Below are positions 37,431 through 49,307 of a stretch of DNA of 64,000 bases, one piece after another. Where the stretch lies: positions 276,001 through 340,000 of the forward strand of contig JAUTXW010001632.1 in assembly GCA_030620095.1 (NCBI GenBank), written 5' to 3'. Origin of the DNA: Kuschelorhynchus macadamiae (Eukaryota; Arthropoda; Insecta; Coleoptera; Curculionidae). Positions within the stretch are counted from its first letter, which is position 1. Each line of letters opens with the position of its first letter. Below the pieces are notes generated by a model. It made no database searches, was not told the DNA's origin, and saw nothing but the letters and a program-made list of their open reading frames with translations. The position numbers were made by a program, and so were the translations under genes.

Positions 37431-39215
37431 AAGCGAGCGCTATAAGACAGAAATAAAATAGCCAATTTGATTACTCAAAGAATCACCATTTAAATTCCGT
37501 TACCTACCTCACAACACTTAAATAAAAAATTCGCCCAACTCAAGTGAAAATTAAAAAATGACCCGAAATTACTTCCCCATATATCATCCGAAAAATAATG
37601 AATTTCGAAACCGCTGTACGTTTCTTTTGGGAGCGAGTCGCCCCTCGACTATTACCCAGTAAATAATACTTTCAGTTAAGTTATGCTAGCATATAATAGC
37701 ATCTAGGTAATTATTGGAAATAATGTTGACCACGACAATTTTGCTATATAGATAAAGATTTTTAATGTGTATGTATATAGATATTTTTTTATTGTGTAAT
37801 CATTTTAATTCTCTAATAAGAAAAAAAACTATTATAATCGTGAAAAAATCACCTCCGAGATTTTCTTGTATCATTTCGCTTAAGAGGATTTTCACTGATT
37901 CCGTCGAGATAAACATTATATTATACTGAACGGGATTGGCCAATACGCCATGTTACCCAAAATAAGTCAGTAAGGTATCTTCCATTACTCATGGAAGATG
38001 AAATCTCGCTCTTCACTTTTTAACACAATTCCAACGGCTATTTTTTGTAAACTTCACATTGCCGCAGTATGTCAACTAAAGCTTCTAGTTTGGCAATGTC
38101 TAAGATAAAGTAAATAAAACTTACAGAATAGCAGTATAATCTTACCGCGCATTTAGAACGCTGCTTCTGGAAGTAAGGCAAAATATAATTAGGATATTTG
38201 AACCAGATCAACCAATAGACAATAATACATTAAAACAGTAGTAAAGCTAAGAAAACTTAGTACCTAATGATAATTTTTATTCAATTATAACTTCTGCATT
38301 AAAATATTTTTTGACAAATTAAGTCCTTCAATGTTAAGTTTATCGTAATTCCACGAACCGTTACTGAGTTTTTAAGCCTCGCCTACTCGTATAGCCAGTC
38401 ACATGACCCTGTAACAATCTTTGCTGGAGACCACTGTACTATTCTACTAGAATCCCGGGTCAATGAAAGTGGTATGGTATAATACGTGGAATAGTCGATC
38501 GGGGTTATCGAATTTAATAAAAACTTTTCTTACTGGTGTAATTTGATTTAAGGCTTTTGGTATTTTAGCTTGTATTTCGCAAGAAAAGTAATTTCTTTAT
38601 GCTACTTAGGAAATAATATTGGAAAAACATTACCATTCTTCGTATGATAATTTTGTTACATTATGTTTAACCATATCCACGGTAATATAAATTCGTATAA
38701 ATATTGGATTATCTCGGTAGGCTTGGAATCATCGTACGGTCGACCTTATACGTGAGTTAATCTTGGCAATAGCTAAATATGTAAATAATGACCTCTATTG
38801 TTATTTTTACTGTAAGATAGAGATAACCTAGGCGGCGATCATAAAATCACTGATACATCTGAAACATTGACATGGGATGTGCCTGGTAAAAGTACATCGA
38901 TAGGCGGACAAAACGCACACTTGCTGTCTGGACGAGAATGGCATCATCCGCACCTAGCTAGCACGAAACTGATTATCATATTTAATCTTGTTACATACCC
39001 ATTTCTTACAGTGTAACAATGAACAAGAGCCTGTTTCTTTAACTGCGCATTAATATTTACTTAGCCATGCAACATAGATGTTATTTTACACGTTTTGCCG
39101 ATCATTTGCAAAGTTCTTTCAATGGGAGATAATTTAGGAATGCCCGCAACATTTTAAAAATACGTTGCTGGGAGTTCTAACGCGAATGCACAATAAATGT
39201 TTCGGAGTTTGTTTT
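37431..39215. other. No gene seen
   Basis: Intergenic-type sequence, somewhat less AT-rich around 38340-38960. A fragment near 37835-37915 resembles the ACTTCCCTCGT repeat family in inverse orientation. No coding similarity in six frames. Confidence 0.45.
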
Positions 39216-39350
39216 TTACTTCCGTCATAAAATGGAAATACTGTAATCATGTAAAAATAACCCTTCGAGATTTTTCAGATTTTTACGTTTCAGGGTCTCT
39301 AGATGACGAGAAAACTACTTACCCGATTGACTTCAAATATTGATTAAAAT
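39216..39350 (-). repeat. Terminal fragment of the ACTTCCCTCGT repeat family
   Basis: Begins TTTACTTCCGTCATAAAA, a two-mismatch form of the terminal repeat, followed by 'aacccttcgagatttttcagatttttacgtttcagggtctctagatgacgag', the inverse of the right end of the full copies. Confidence 0.6.
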
Positions 39351-40275
39351 ATATATGTATACATATATGATAGAAATAGTATAAAATAATGAGCTTTTTT
39401 TCGGGATTGGCGGGTAAAACTCTCCCCAGAACCAGTTTTACTTATCGTTAAAATAAAATAACTATGACTTTTTTTTGTTGTTCGCCCTTAATTAGGTGGT
39501 AAAAAACAATAACTAAGGACTTTTTTTTGGTTGTCGAAAATTTTCGTTCGATCAAAACACCCCCCCCCCCCAGAAGCAATATTTATATACGCCACTACTA
39601 CCCATAGCGTTGGCGATGACTTGGCACATATCCTACAATTTTTGAAAAAGGGCCTCCTCCAATTTTCTTTTTTGCGTCCAAGGCCACTTTTTTATTCAAG
39701 GGGTAGGGTATATCTTGATAGCACTAGAACATGAAAGAGTATAATATGTTCAAATGAACTTGTATATCAAATAGAACGTTTAAAACCCTGTTTCGAATAG
39801 AACAATTTAAATTGTGTAAATATTTAAGATTATGTGTTATAACTTATAAAGCTTTACATTTAAAATTATTAATTACATAGCCAATAAATCAAAATCGTTA
39901 TTTATTGCACTTTACTATATTAACTGTTTAAGTTGATGTCTCCTTTGGGCCATTTGTTACAATTGTAGGTAATTCCCAAACAAAGATCTAGAATTTAGGA
40001 CCATTTTCTCATTTTATTGATTCAAAACGCCGATTTTAATTGCTTCATAGGTGTAAAACTAACAAATTTGGGTATTAAGTATGTAGATTAATATTTTACA
40101 CACAAATCAGAAATGAAAATTAGGTTTTTTTAAACAACCTGTATATTTGAAATTTTGTTTAAACTGTGCGCACTTATATTTTATAAGTTTTGTATTTAAC
40201 ATTTTGGCTATCCTATTCTTTTTAATTTATTTTGCAATAGTTGTTCAAAAAATTGGTAAATTTCCTTTACCCGGA
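39351..40275. other. No gene seen
   Basis: AT-rich sequence with a C10 run near 39561-39570 and an AACCTGTATATT near 40137. Nothing coding recognised. Confidence 0.45.
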
Positions 40276-41538
40276 ACTTCCCTCATGAATATTTCCTTTC
40301 ATTAAGAATAGTGAAGTGTGACCTAATTTAATTCAGTACATAGTCATTTAATAACACATATATACTATTTTTTCAACATTTTTATTTAGCGTCATTTTGT
40401 TCCATCATATTGGATTCCTATACCAATATTTTACCAGTTTCTACCTATGTCAGACTTGATTTTTGGGCATAATTTAAAACAAATTCAATAAGTATTTATT
40501 ACATTGACACACACCATTTTGATACGTCATGTTAAATTCGTACCAGTTTATCTCTATATCACATTCAATTGAATAAGATTTTTTATGCGTTATTTAAAAA
40601 AAATATTTGGCCGCCATCTTGAATTCGCACCACAACTTTATCTCTATATCACACTTAATGTTTGCATACATTTTGAAAATAATCTTAAGTAGTTTTTCAG
40701 GCCGATTTTTTAAATATTTTTTTTTTATTTTTATATTCAAACCAACATGTCAATTCAATCTTATATAACACTTGTTTTTTGTGCAAAATTTGAGAAAATT
40801 GGATAATTAGTATTTTTAGTAGGTAATAATTTTTGTGACGTTTCTCTAGGTCGCCATCTTATTCCGGCATATTCGAATTTTACCAAAATATTTTCAGGTC
40901 ATTCCCATATGGCATCTAATTTTTGACTAAAATTTGAAGTCACTCTGAAGATTAGTTCTTAAGCTATGCCGCAAACTGATAGACAGGCACACGCGCCGAC
41001 GGAACAAATTAAAATATTTTTGGCATCTAGGGACGCTAAAATCTGAAAATATATAAAACCTAAAAAGGTAATTTTTTCAAAATAAATATTTGCCCGCCAT
41101 TTTGTCCCATCATCTTGAATTACTACCACAGTTTTACTAGTTCTTTGCTGTACCACAATTCACAATTAGTTATGGCACCCAATTTGAAATCAGTCCATTA
41201 AGTAGTTTTTTCAGACTGAATGTTTAAATATTTTATTAGGCCGCCATTTTGCAGTTACTTTAACTATATTTTTTTTTTTATAAGTAGTGTTAGTATGATT
41301 ATTTTTGTAATCATTCAAGGGCTTTTAAAATCCCTGCGATTTTTTCTCTGTTAAATTTATATGGCCGTTAAAAACCAAACAATATAAGTTCTTCCATAAC
41401 TTAAAAAAAATTCAAGACACAAAAACTGTTTCGACCCCCCAAACGCTTCTTAACCGACGTAGACTCTTATATTTCAAAAAATTTAAAAAATACCTTAGAC
41501 CTTGTCAAAAAAATTACACTACCTCTCACGAGGGAAGT
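40276..41538 (+). mobile_element. Non-autonomous repeat with ACTTCCCTCGT inverted ends (copy 2)
   Basis: Left end ACTTCCCTCAT (40276-40286, one mismatch) and right end ACGAGGGAAGT (41528-41538). The flanking TTTACCCGGA before the left end is shared with copy 1 at 23783-23792. Interior blocks match copy 1 in order, including 'gccgccatcttgaattcg', the 'agctatgccgcaaactgatagacagg' tract and 'ggcatctagggacgctaaaatctg'. The 1.26-kb copy is shorter than copy 1 because it lacks the nested hammerhead-like repeats. No ORF. Confidence 0.68.
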
Positions 41539-43600
41539 AAAAAATAATGTCACAGCTTCTAAACGTATCACTCATTATACTTAAAACTAGTATCAACAAA
41601 GCGCAATTCAATAAATAGGTTTACATGTTTTACTGTTTTTATCATTAATTGCCTTAGTTTTAGTCGAAGTTGCACTTTGCACTCTTTGAATGAAAAAACT
41701 TTGTGTTCGGCATGCCAATTTTTTATTCTTAAACATCATACGAATCCCGCATTTGTCGAGTCTAGCTTGAATTTTCTTTTGTTGTCACAAAAAAATTGTG
41801 TTTTAAAAAGCCCATTGCGTTTAGATTAGCCCTGGTTAGGTTTCTTTTTTTTTTTGGGATGATGTAAAAAAGCGTATCTCTCTCAAAAATATGCGTTCGG
41901 AACACACTTTTTTTTACCATCCGCACTAGTACTAGTCCCGCCAGAGCAGCTTGCAGAGTCTTTCGTTTGTCAATCCTTGTTTTAATATAGAGACACTTTT
42001 ATATACATACAATTTTTTACTTAATCTAACAAAAAGAACCTAACCAACCTAACAAGACTTTCAAGCGTCAGGACACGAAATATTTTAGAATAAAAAATCT
42101 GCGTACGGACTGATCCACAGTGCACGAGTCTTGCCGCTTGCCGACTCTCGTTTGACAATCCTTGTTATAAAATAGGTACACATTTTATATAAATACGCTT
42201 TTTTACATCAACCCAAAAAAAAGACCCTAACCACGGCTGACCTTTATGCAATCCGCTTTTTAAAACACATTTTTTTGTACCAACAACAAAAAAAAACATT
42301 TCAACCAAGACTTGGCAAGCGGTGTGACTCGTGCAGATGTTTAAAAATATAAAATTTGCCTACCAAACTACATCAAAAACGTATAACTGGGTGTAGAAAA
42401 TCATAGTTTCAAAGGCCATAATTTCAGATTCTTTTATATTTTTGAATATTATTGTGAATTATAGTGTTTTGCCATTTTTTTAATAAACGGGTAGTCGAGT
42501 TTATCTCAGCTCGAGTCGTCCCAATATTACTCTCAACTTTCATTACAATAAATGTGTCTTGGTATCTCTATTCAGGCAATAGCTTTTTTTAGTTTTTTTT
42601 TCAACAAAACATAATTTTGAATGTAGTTGTGATTTGGCCTGGTTAAGCATTTTTTGAGGTCATGTAAAATGGGAATTTATAATAAGAGAAGTTTTTTTTA
42701 ACAAAACCTACATTGTTAGGTGAATCCGTCGTTAGTTCAGGTTTGCCGAAAAAACATCATTAATGCTATAAACCATCATTAAAGCCAAAGTTCAGTGTGC
42801 TTTCAAAAATAAAAGACGAACGAACATTTATTTTCGTGGAGTATAAACAAGCTTTGTTGATATCCAGTGTGGACGTCCTGGCTTTCGGCTTTGGATGCAG
42901 CACATATGTGTTCGAATCTCCGTTCAAGTGGATGAAATTTTTTTGGTTTTTTTTTTTTTAACAAAAATTATAACTAATAAAAATGCGGATTAGGTTAAAT
43001 TAGGATTGCTGTAAGGAAACCGGAATTCTCGACTTCGGATGCTGCGACTTTTTTTTAACAAATCTTATAATAATCAAAAAGCGTATTAGTATAGAGTATA
43101 TATTTGACAGGAATTTAATAACGTTAAAAACACCTTGTTTAGTATCAGTTGAAAAGTTAAGATAAAAGCAAACTTTTAGGCATTCTTTTGAACTAGCTAA
43201 TCGTACATACTTTTGCTAAAGTTCCGATGAACCTCTTTATTTTTGTCTTTGCTAGTTTGTTGTATACTAAGTTCTAGCAAATTGCGACCACTTCCCTTAA
43301 ATTCGGTTATTTTCTCAAAATTAGGTTCATTAGCACTCTTTAGTTGTTCAATTTTTTGCACTATCGACATTTTATTTCATCTACATATACAACTCAAACA
43401 TAGACCACCTTGAAATTGGTTATTTTTGCAAAATTAAGTTCGTAAGAACTTATTAGTTGTTTATTTTTTTGCACTAGTCACTACTAACATTTTATTTTCT
43501 ATATATTTCCAACTCACACATGGATCATAAAAATAAAAAATATATATTACAAAAAACAGTATATAAATCAATTTTCTTCGATTAAAAACGACCGAAACAA
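41539..43600. other. No gene seen; degenerate repeats
   Basis: Two diverged units near 41920-42010 and 42115-42200 share 'cttgc...gtctttcgtttgtcaatccttgttttaa'. A tRNA-like B-box (TGTTCGAATCTC, 42908-42919) follows TGGCTTTCGGCTTTGG by about 20 nt, then a T-run; this could be a decayed SINE head but no cloverleaf is convincing. Nothing coding. Confidence 0.4.
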
Positions 43601-43609
43601 TATCGAGTT

Positions 43610-44269
43610 AGAATATTGACCGCGCGACCTCTGAACAATTGAACTTCCGCATGCCGACGTGATGCCGCGACTGATCGATCGAATTATGAGAAGAGACCCA
43701 AATCGCGATTTCATGTTCCATTTGCTATCACATTCGGCTGCCGCTCGGTAGCTGTGAAATTTTCGGGTACTCTCATCAAGCTTTAAGGTAATCAGGGCAA
43801 TTTGGACTACTCAGCCTAGCTTAGTATAGCGTATTTTATTATATCTAAGGAACGCTACGAGACCATTCGAACCGCCGCGCGCGGCTGATAGTGTAGCGTA
43901 TTTCACTTTCCCCAAGGTTCGCATTTTATTACAACTATTAGGAGGGACGGTCAAACGAATAATTTATTTTCTGAGATATTTTTGGGGGTCATTGCCCAAA
44001 TGACCCTATCGAAGAGCCGCCACTGCTTTTGAAGTGACCGCGCCGCGTAAATATCATGTGCGCGATTCATAAATGACTGGTCATTTGCCAACACTGTTAA
44101 ATAGTACGGCAACCCGGCAATGACATATTTCAATTTAAAATTTTAAATCATTTGTGTTGACTGTTGAGCGGTTAGTTGATCGAAAATAAATACCGGAGAA
44201 ATTAAAGGATAATCTGACACTAAAATAGCAAATAAACTGAAATACCGCGTTCGACTTTTGTGATTTAAT
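43610..44269 (+). promoter_or_regulatory. Putative promoter and 5' UTR of gene 2
   Basis: The stretch 43615-44060 is clearly richer in G+C and CpG than the rest of the region (for example GAACCGCCGCGCGCGGCTGA), unlike neighbouring introns. It precedes a well-formed first coding exon. No TATA box or unambiguous initiator stands out, so the start site is not assigned. The composition could also mark an unrelated repeat. Confidence 0.4.
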
Positions 44270-44293
44270 ATGAGTGATTTAGAAAACAAAAAG
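44270..44293 (+). CDS. Gene 2, putative first coding exon
   Basis: ATG at 44270 opens MSDLENKK and meets a strong donor, AAG|GTAAGA, in phase 0. The 5' side is a GC-richer region, and in-frame upstream sequence contains a stop (TAA at 44243-44245), which fits a real start. The exon is only eight codons, so chance is possible. The best partner downstream is the mini-exon at 60416, which takes phase 0. The 16-kb space between is full of nested LINEs, as expected of an intron. The product is unknown. Confidence 0.45.
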
Positions 44294-44895
44294 GTAAGAA
44301 TAGCTATGTATAGGAACTTATTTGGAAGTTTTAAACTCACCTTTGTTAACTATTGAAATTTGGATTTAACAGTGTAAGAGTTTTCTTGTTCTACTGTTCT
44401 TCGGGCAATCTTTTAAGTTTTAAAAGTGGTATATTTTTAAAATTCTATATTTTATACATTTATAGTTTCTGCATTTGTGTTATATAAGCCGGATTTTAAT
44501 AACTAAACTTTCTCTGACGTTTTGTCACGATTTATTGTGATTGTATGATTTGTATGGCAAAAAAATATTATACAAGTTCTTAGTATAATAGTAATAGACC
44601 ATCCTGACCATCTGTTGATTTGGAATTAAACAAAAAACTGTTAAAATATTCATTATTTTTGAGTAAACTTTGCTGAACTTTGATTTTTCATTGTTGGACT
44701 CTATGTTCATTATTTGCATTTTCAGCAAGTTTTGTTCTTACCATAATAAGGTCAGGTATTTCCTTGTAACATCAATTTTTGGTGAAGGTTGACATAAACC
44801 CAGAAATTTTATACTTTTTTGATAGTTTCGAAGATTATCATAAATTAGACATTTTTTTTAATAAAAAATCATTAAAAAGCTGGTTTTATTCTTCC

Positions 44896-45330
44896 TCAGG
44901 TATAATTTTTACTGTCATTTGCAGAAGCTTTATGCTTATCTGCTTGTAGGTACACTAATAAATCTGCCACCCTATGGTCGCTCTCGAAATTTTTAAAGTT
45001 TGAGTCTTCCTTATCATTATCTTCAGCGGTTATCTGTTTCATAACTGCTACCTTCCTTGTCACCTTTGCAATCCTCTCGGCAACAGTCTTTTGAAAATTA
45101 TAGTTTTGGTAACATGAAGATATGTTTTTCGAAATATAATATTTCTCAGGGTCTAATATAATTGTTGAGCAGGAAGGATCTTTAGCCACAGATGCAGGTC
45201 GCCTTACTATAGCAATTTGAGACTCTCCCAAAGTTTTTGTGTAGATTTTAGAGCGTCTAGTTTTCTTAAGTAAAGGAATTGAGCAGGAAGCAGGACATTC
45301 AGCTACAGATACAGATGGTGGCACTGCTGG
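44896..45330 (-). pseudogene. Unrecognised coding-like fragment with internal repeat
   Basis: The minus frame (about 140 aa) is Ser/Pro/Lys-rich and contains two similar units: VPPSVSVAECPASCSIPL and VRRPASVAKDPSCSTIIL, each preceded by Leu-Gly-x-Ser/Lys-x-Ile. The later part, ADLLVYLQADKHKAS, is polar. It resembles the disordered tail often found after the catalytic domain of jerky/pogo-like transposases, but no catalytic motif is present here, so this is a guess. The upstream edge continues a little past the listed start without a good ATG. Confidence 0.35.
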
Positions 45331-45559
45331 AATTTCGCTCCTCCCAAAGTTTCTGGGTCAAAAAGTAAAAATTCAGAATATGATTCGTTATCAATTAAAA
45401 CCGAATAGTTTTTGTTGACAAAGTTAATTAAAAAAAATGCATTTAAAAAATATATTAGGTATTAGTTAACAATACCACAGTTCAAAATTCATGAAGTTAA
45501 ACATCTTAAAAATAAAGTAAATGAAAAAAACAATGACAATCAAAAAGCATTGAAGTTTT

Positions 45560-46545
45560 TTTTTAAATCCATTTATTTCTGACCCCTAATCAGTAATGAA
45601 TTACTGTTATTGGGGCCTTCAAAAAATGTTTACATTAGGTACTCTTATTTATAACTTCTATACTAACACCTAGTTGCTAATAAGTATTAATTTATACATC
45701 AATCATAGTATATATATTCTTGGCCGTTTTTATACATTTGTAACAACTATTTCGTGTTTATTAAATACCATTTTAATTCCTTGCACATTTTATTAAAGTT
45801 CCCTTTATCAAATATATTCTTTGGTATCCTGTTCACAGTCTCAGTACTCCTAAACAATGGAGAGTCTTGGGCTTTTTTGGTCCCGGCATAATCTTTTCCT
45901 GTATTTCCCTTGTTCCTAACGTCTTAATTGTGTCAGTCCTTTACATGTTTAATTTTCAGATTGTTCTTCAGTGTTTCATTTTTAATAGCATGTACTAGTT
46001 TGACTTGTTCCAGTTTTTTAATGTTTAAGATGGATGTTTGTTTTGTTTTTTTTTTATTTCAATTTTCTAATCTATTTCTAATACTTCTTATTTTTTGTTT
46101 ATAATTGCCATTGTTGCTTTTGCTTCTAGTTTTAAATTCTACTTATCCCACCTCAATTTTATATACCTACTTACAATCAATCTCTTTTTTAATCTTTAAT
46201 TATATTTTTAAATTATATCTTATCCTGACTGAATTCTCAAATTTTTTAGTTTTACTGATATTTGTATTTTTATGTATTTGTACTTTAATCCATGATTTAT
46301 ATACTGAATTGTTCGTCTCAAATATTGTATACATTGTATTTGTTTTTTAGCCAATAGTTTTTATATACTGTGTTTTTACAAGATACAATTGTTTTTACAG
46401 ATAAACTTGTCTATGTTTTATAGTTTTTTATGTTTTATTTTTATTTTTAACATATATATCTCATGCTTTGTTGAAAAAAACTTTCTGTAGTTTTTTGATA
46501 ATAAAGCTCATTTTGAATTTGAATTGAATTGAATTTGTTCATACA
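45560..46545 (+). repeat. Probable LINE 3' UTR ending in (GAATT)n
   Basis: The end reads TTTGATAATAAAGCTCATTT then GAATTTGAATTGAATTGAATTT, a poly(A)-signal-like AATAAA followed by a short pentamer repeat, the usual 3' end of several insect LINE families. No coding region remains upstream. It abuts a minus-strand LINE fragment. Confidence 0.45.
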
Positions 46546-46925
46546 CATGTTGTGTTGCGGTATTATAGTCTAGTTGAAAAATTGCTTTAATAGTTTTATT
46601 TTGTATGCTTTGCAACTTATATAAAAGATAGTTTGGAGTATTGCCCCAACTTGGTAATAGATACTTTATGTGTGGTTCGATAAAAGAATTATACAAAATG
46701 TCTTGTTTTTTTATTTAGTTGATTCGTGCATCTTCTAATGGCACCTGCGATGGGGACGATCTTCTCTTTAATACTCTATTTGTTCTTTAAATGTCAAATT
46801 TTTGTTATTATGAGGCCCAAGTATTTGTATTCTGTCACCTGTTCTAATTTTACATTATTTAGGGTTACAGATATATCACCAGATACATACACACATATAC
46901 AAGCGATAATATTATTAATCCTAAT
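46508..46925 (-). pseudogene. LINE RT C-terminal fragment (LINE E)
   Basis: The minus strand keeps LNNVKLEQVTEYKYLGLII, the post-RT block common to LINEs (Leu-Gly in YLG), then AGAIRRCTNQLNKKTR and, at 46696-46508, YNSFIEPHIKYLLPSWG with KLQSIQNKTIKAIFQLD. Frame changes occur near 46700 and 46790. RT catalytic motifs and the 5' half are missing. Confidence 0.78.
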
Positions 46926-46934
46926 ATAATTTGT

Positions 46935-47395
46935 TTTACATCCAACTTTGTGTGTCATTCATACTCAAAATATACTTTATTGTACGAACATTTTCATCTT
47001 ATTGACAAAGTTTTCTTTCTAATATATAAGTACAAATAAGTAACATCACTAAAATTAATAAAATAAAATAGTGAAACTAACACTGAAGCACCGTTAACAA
47101 GACAAACAGATTTTAAGATGAACAGGCACACTAAAGTTAAGACTCTTTGATGTATAAAAAGAGGTTTGTAGTACTCTCTCACTCCTACTTCACATATATA
47201 TTGAATTGCTCTCTTCTGGATTAAAAATAAAAGTTTGAAAGTTCTGTCTATTATAATAATCCCAGAAGGCTATACCACATGATAAATGAGACTTGATCAA
47301 GGCAAAATACACCATTCGTGCAGATGTATCATGCAAGCCACCTACGAACAACCTAGAACAAGCAACGAACATATAAGCATATAGCTTCTCAATGT
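46935..47395 (-). pseudogene. LINE D, C-terminal fragment and 3' end
   Basis: The minus strand reads LHDTSARMVYFALIKSHLSC then GIAFWDYYNRQNFQ and, after a frame change, GVREYYKPLFIHQRVL, the conserved LINE C-terminal region. The 3' end near 46935-46985 (CAATAAAGTATATTTTGAGT on the minus strand) resembles a LINE tail. Its 5' side at about 47395 is cut by the start of LINE A on the other strand. A minus-strand RT piece at 56683-56960, on the far side of the LINE A stack, may be its missing upstream part. Confidence 0.75.
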
Positions 47396-47868
47396 ACACT
47401 CCCTCCCCAACAAACTCAATGCACTAGAATTACTACTCCACAAACAACGACCGCAAATATTATGTTTCACAGAAACCTGGGTTACAGAAGATGGGATGGA
47501 CAGCATGAAAATTCCAGGATACCAGCTAAATGCCAGCTTCTCTAGGAAAAATACCTTGCACGGAGGCGCCGCAATCTATACAAGCCTGCAAACAACAGCC
47601 AGAAGCTTAAATTTAGTTGCAGAATACAGTATTGAGTCCACGATTGAATGCTGTGGAGTTGAGGTTAATAGTTCTGGCGAGAAGATGGTAGTAATTGTAG
47701 CATACAGACCTCCCAATGGAGATATACCAACTTTTATTAAGCAAACAACAGCAATTTTAACATTGACTGCAAATATCTGCCAAGATACCATACTGTGTGG
47801 TGACTTCAACATAGATGCTCTCAAGAAATCACACCCAAACTTTAAAATACTAAATGACATGTTACAAT
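47396..47868 (+). mobile_element. LINE A, part 1 (endonuclease N-terminal half)
   Basis: The frame reads LNALELLLHKQRPQILCFTE then TWVTEDGMDSMKIPGYQLNA, the N-terminal part of an apurinic-like endonuclease (Glu of FTETW is a catalytic residue), and CGDFNIDAL, the Asp-x-Asn motif. It is 5'-truncated at about 47396 and stops after FKILNDMLQF, where LINE B is inserted. The sequence resumes at 50845. Confidence 0.9.
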
Positions 47869-49307
47869 TTTTTTATAATAATTCCAATTGTCTTTCCACT
47901 GGTAAACAAGGTATAAAAATAGCTAGTTTTAATGCGCAAAGTCTTAGAAATAAGATTTTACTAATTGAAATGTTCCTAAATGATGTAAAACCCGACATTA
48001 TCTGTATCTTGAAGCATTGGTGTCAAAATAATGATATAAGTCAAATAGCTTTAAAAGGGTTTAAGTGTGTTAGTTCCTTTTCTAGAAAAGAACATAGGGG
48101 CGGAGGTACATGTATATTTGTTCATTGTGATATTGTCAGTTGTGATAATTTTAATGTAAATGTATTGCCAATGGAAAAACATTTTGAGTACAACTGTGTT
48201 AGTCTTAGTATTGGTAGCAAATGTTTTAAAATTGTTTCTTTGTATAGGTCTTCCATGGGTGATATTAATGTTTTTCAAGATAAGTTTGCTGAGCTCTTGG
48301 AAGCCCTTTACGAACAGGATAGTATCTTGGTTTTTTGTGGTGATTACAATATTAATTTCTTAGAAACCAGCGAAGAGATGACCCAGATTAAGCACCTGTT
48401 GTTGTCTTATGGCCTGTCCTCTCATGTCTGGGGTGTTACAAGGCCGGGTTGTGCTCACCAGATTGGTAGTCAATTGGATAATATTTTCAGCAACGTCGAG
48501 CCAGAGTACATAAATTGTGATATAATACAGACCCTCTTTTCAGATCATTATAGTATTGTCATGTCAGTTAGAGGAAATTTCGCTTGTAGGATTGCTAGCC
48601 CTATTTTTTACACAGAAAACAACTGTCACAGGTTTTTGGATTGCTTGGCAAGGGAGGACTGGAAGGAGGTTCATGAGATGCTGGATGTTAATGGGAAATT
48701 CCAAGTCTTTTTTAACATCTTCTACTTTTATTTTAACATGTGCTTTCCACTGACATCTAATAAATTAAGGACAGGGGAACAAAAATGGATTTCAACAGAA
48801 ATAAAACTTTATTCAGATCATGTTAATGACTTATACAGACTTTATCGAAATACTGGCTTCAGGGATATCTTAAAACAATATAAAAAGGAACAAAAAGGAC
48901 CGAAAAAGTTCATTTCAGAAAAAAAAATACATTGCAATATTAACGCAATAACCTGTGCAGAAAATAGGTCAGTAGCTGCATGGAGAATTGTGAATTCTGT
49001 CACTGGCAAAAATAATAGGCATGACATGCCATCCTCGGTCACTAGGTCAGACATAGGAGAGACATTTTCAAACCCGATAGATATCTGTAATGCATTTAAT
49101 GATCTTTTCACATTGCCACCTGAAGACCAAATTTATTTTCCAAGTGTTAAGGCTAACAATATTCCTACTATTTTTCTCCACCCAGCAACCAAAACAGAAG
49201 TCTTTCAGGTTATAAACCTTGTGCCCAATAAGAAGTTCACAGGCCTTGAATATACCGACAAGTATTATAAAATTAGCAAACCAGTTTATTTGCTCACCAC
49301 TACATGA
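47496..49307 (+). CDS. Chimeric ORF joining endonuclease domains of LINE A and LINE B, 603 aa
   Basis: Residues 1-124 are LINE A endonuclease (GYQLNASFSRKNTLHGGAAI; CGDFNIDAL). From residue 125 (after 47868) the frame runs through LINE B's 5' end and into its own endonuclease: GIKIASFNAQSLRNK, ICILKHWC (usual TEHW/TETW, with Lys in place of the catalytic Glu), GDYNINFLE and LFSDHYSIVMSV (the C-terminal catalytic His/Asp motif). It continues into the pre-RT region and ends at 49307 after a frameshift near 49250. The fusion is an accident of insertion; expression is unknown. The Glu loss suggests endonuclease B is inactive. Confidence 0.85.
   Translation: MDSMKIPGYQLNASFSRKNTLHGGAAIYTSLQTTARSLNLVAEYSIESTIECCGVEVNSSGEKMVVIVAYRPPNGDIPTFIKQTTAILTLTANICQDTILCGDFNIDALKKSHPNFKILNDMLQFFYNNSNCLSTGKQGIKIASFNAQSLRNKILLIEMFLNDVKPDIICILKHWCQNNDISQIALKGFKCVSSFSRKEHRGGGTCIFVHCDIVSCDNFNVNVLPMEKHFEYNCVSLSIGSKCFKIVSLYRSSMGDINVFQDKFAELLEALYEQDSILVFCGDYNINFLETSEEMTQIKHLLLSYGLSSHVWGVTRPGCAHQIGSQLDNIFSNVEPEYINCDIIQTLFSDHYSIVMSVRGNFACRIASPIFYTENNCHRFLDCLAREDWKEVHEMLDVNGKFQVFFNIFYFYFNMCFPLTSNKLRTGEQKWISTEIKLYSDHVNDLYRLYRNTGFRDILKQYKKEQKGPKKFISEKKIHCNINAITCAENRSVAAWRIVNSVTGKNNRHDMPSSVTRSDIGETFSNPIDICNAFNDLFTLPPEDQIYFPSVKANNIPTIFLHPATKTEVFQVINLVPNKKFTGLEYTDKYYKISKPVYLLTTT

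Noticed and set aside
42880..42940. tRNA gene or SINE head suggested by TGTTCGAATCTC
   Set aside because: The A box is poor, spacing is short and no cloverleaf arms pair convincingly.
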